Shown: positions 63,099-64,000 of the stretch, in pieces | Position numbering within the stretch: the stretch's first letter is position 1 | Layout: the number at the start of each line of letters is the position of its first letter | Source of the DNA: Cyanobium sp. NIES-981 | GTDB taxonomy: Bacteria > Cyanobacteriota > Cyanobacteriia > PCC-6307 > Cyanobiaceae | Reading direction: 5' to 3' | DNA: 64,000 bases | NCBI RefSeq assembly: GCF_900088535.1 | Contig: NZ_LT578417.1 | Coordinates: forward strand, 2,852,001 to 2,916,000 | Made by a program: the position numbers and the translations under genes | Notes under the pieces: generated by a model | What the model saw: the letters and a program-made list of their open reading frames with translations, nothing else | What the model was told of the DNA's origin: nothing | Database searches by the model: none

Positions 63099-64000
63099 TC
63101 AACCCACTGCAGAGGGGGAAGGGGGATAACAGTGCTCGAAGAAGGGATGCTCACGGTCAATCGGACCGTAGGTTCTCTCCACATGGGTGAGGTATCCCAT
63201 CGCCGCAAGATAGGCAACATCAGCATAGGACTCTGCGGCAGCCAAAGCACCCGCATTGCCAACGTGATAACTGATGTTGCTCTCCACCATTGTGCAGAAC
63301 TGTCGCCGCAGCTCACGGTCGGAGGCCAACCTGGTGGCGAAATGGCGCTCGAGCAATCCGAACACGCTCATGTAGCTCGCGATGTGCCTGAATGAGGCAC
63401 TGAAGGTTTCCGAGCCTGGTCGCTGCCGATAGTTGTAGGGAGCTCCGGGCACAAACGCGATGGTTTGCGCGTAAGACAGAACCCGTGGAGTGGTCGCCAG
63501 ATCATCGTGGAGGGTGGGCGGAAAAGTGATTCCGTGCTCCACGAACAGACGCTTCCTCCAGAGCTTGTTCCAGAAGGCCGGCCAACAGAGCGTGAACAGA
63601 TCGTCGCCTGACGTGAGCTGATGCACGCGCTCTGGATAGCCATACTCGGCCTCAACGATGCCATCGGCGGAAACCTTCTTGTAGCCGGTATTCACGATGT
63701 CTGCGCCGTACCGGAGCGCCGCGCCGTAGAGCTGCTCCAGCATGGGCGGATCCACCCAATCATCGGAATCCACGGACGCGATCCACTCGCAGCTTGCTGC
63801 CTCCAGGCCGCTGTTACGCGCCGCGCCAAGACCACGGTTGGCCGCATGGGTGACGATCTTCATCCGCCCATCGAACCTGCCGAGGTAGCGGCGCAACAGA
63901 TCAGCCGTGGAGTCCGTGCTGCAGTCGTCAACACAGATCAATTCGAAATCAGAGAATGTTTGCTCGAGAATGGAATCAAGACAAACACCGAGATAGGTCT
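63099..64000 (-). CDS. family 2 glycosyltransferase (5' partial)
   Basis: The gene runs off the right edge: the frame stays open to base 64000 (YLGVCLDSILEQTFSDFELI), so at least 300 residues are visible. GT2 features: VDDCSTDSTADLLRRY, ANRGLGAARNSGLEAA, IASVDSDDWVDPPMLEQLY with the DxD-type metal site, and a C-terminal region with WPAFWNKLWRKRLF and LHDDLATTPRVLS typical of glycan and teichoic/capsular glycosyltransferases. GC falls to about 48-55% in most of the gene against 67-70% elsewhere, which suggests a surface-glycan island acquired by transfer beginning here. Confidence 0.88.
   Translation of the reverse strand, partial: TYLGVCLDSILEQTFSDFELICVDDCSTDSTADLLRRYLGRFDGRMKIVTHAANRGLGAARNSGLEAASCEWIASVDSDDWVDPPMLEQLYGAALRYGADIVNTGYKKVSADGIVEAEYGYPERVHQLTSGDDLFTLCWPAFWNKLWRKRLFVEHGITFPPTLHDDLATTPRVLSYAQTIAFVPGAPYNYRQRPGSETFSASFRHIASYMSVFGLLERHFATRLASDRELRRQFCTMVESNISYHVGNAGALAAAESYADVAYLAAMGYLTHVERTYGPIDREHPFFEHCYPPSPSAVG

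Overview
The window comes from a high-GC (roughly 67-70%) picocyanobacterium of the Cyanobium / alpha-cyanobacterial Synechococcus type. Evidence is the set of cyanobacterial hallmark genes (psbD, ycf3, ycf34, rpaA, rpaB, pedR, rbcR, crtB, crtP, many ndh genes), an SLH-domain porin, and the block radA-rpaB-plsX-fabH-fabD-plsC ... crtB-crtP-ndhM ... rbcR-nnrU-ndhF-ndhD, an order I recognise from marine and euryhaline picocyanobacteria. The octamer GCGATCGC (HIP1) also recurs. I see no rRNA, CRISPR array, insertion sequence, phage or plasmid module.

Layout. 1-3.3 kb: LpxB-like protein (cut by the left edge), a small membrane protein, a TIGR01777 epimerase, ndhO and a J-domain protein. 3.4-7.4 kb: outer-membrane porin, a possible 17-codon micro-ORF, an Asp/Asn beta-hydroxylase and a stand-alone psbD. 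7.5-16.6 kb: UPF0367 protein, ABC ATPase, tRNA-Asn, circadian output regulator rpaA, holB-tmk-ctaA on the minus strand, ycf3, a membrane-protein gene broken by an in-frame TAG, and radA. 16.7-21.6 kb: rpaB and the fatty-acid/phospholipid genes plsX-fabH-fabD-plsC. 21.5-24.3 kb: ydcF-like, tsaB, ycf34 and a CCA-enzyme family gene. 24.4-31.4 kb: RRM protein, alpha/beta hydrolase, carotenoid genes crtP-crtB, ndhM, DUF3172, rbcR, nnrU. 31.5-38.9 kb: ndhF, ndhD, a LapA-like protein, scpA, an NDP-sugar pyrophosphorylase and a MetF-type reductase. 39.0-47.4 kb: pedR, then a long minus-strand run DUF3352-sixA-gltA-ndhA-I-G-E-nadK-CYTH-small ORF. 47.4-52.6 kb: rhodanese, hrcA, an Anbu-type peptidase, trpB, SUI1 factor, DUF3598. 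52.6-62.3 kb: a more variable accessory region with a Kir channel, glutathionyl-hydroquinone reductase family protein, PsiE-like protein, envelope proteins, zinc-less dehydrogenase, fatty-acid hydroxylase, ClC protein and FUSC protein. 62.4-64 kb: cysC and a family 2 glycosyltransferase of lower GC, cut by the right edge.

How the genes work together. NDH-1 (ndhO, M, F, D, A, I, G, E) drives respiration and cyclic electron flow. Citrate synthase and NAD kinase sit in the same minus-strand run as ndhAIGE, linking carbon entry, pyridine nucleotide supply and the dehydrogenase. Four regulators that read light, redox or clock state in model cyanobacteria (RpaA, RpaB, RbcR, PedR) lie within about 30 kb. 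PlsX, FabH, FabD and PlsC form a compact acyl-lipid set.

I found no clearly new multi-gene system. The most interesting local signals are the TAG-split membrane gene, a J-domain gene that appears to need a CTG start, a 17-codon ORF with a very strong ribosome-binding site, an Anbu peptidase with a large Pro/Gly-rich insertion, an exact 19-bp-spaced triple repeat upstream of rpaA, and a ClC protein lacking the usual filter motifs. Everything here is by reading; no similarity search was run.
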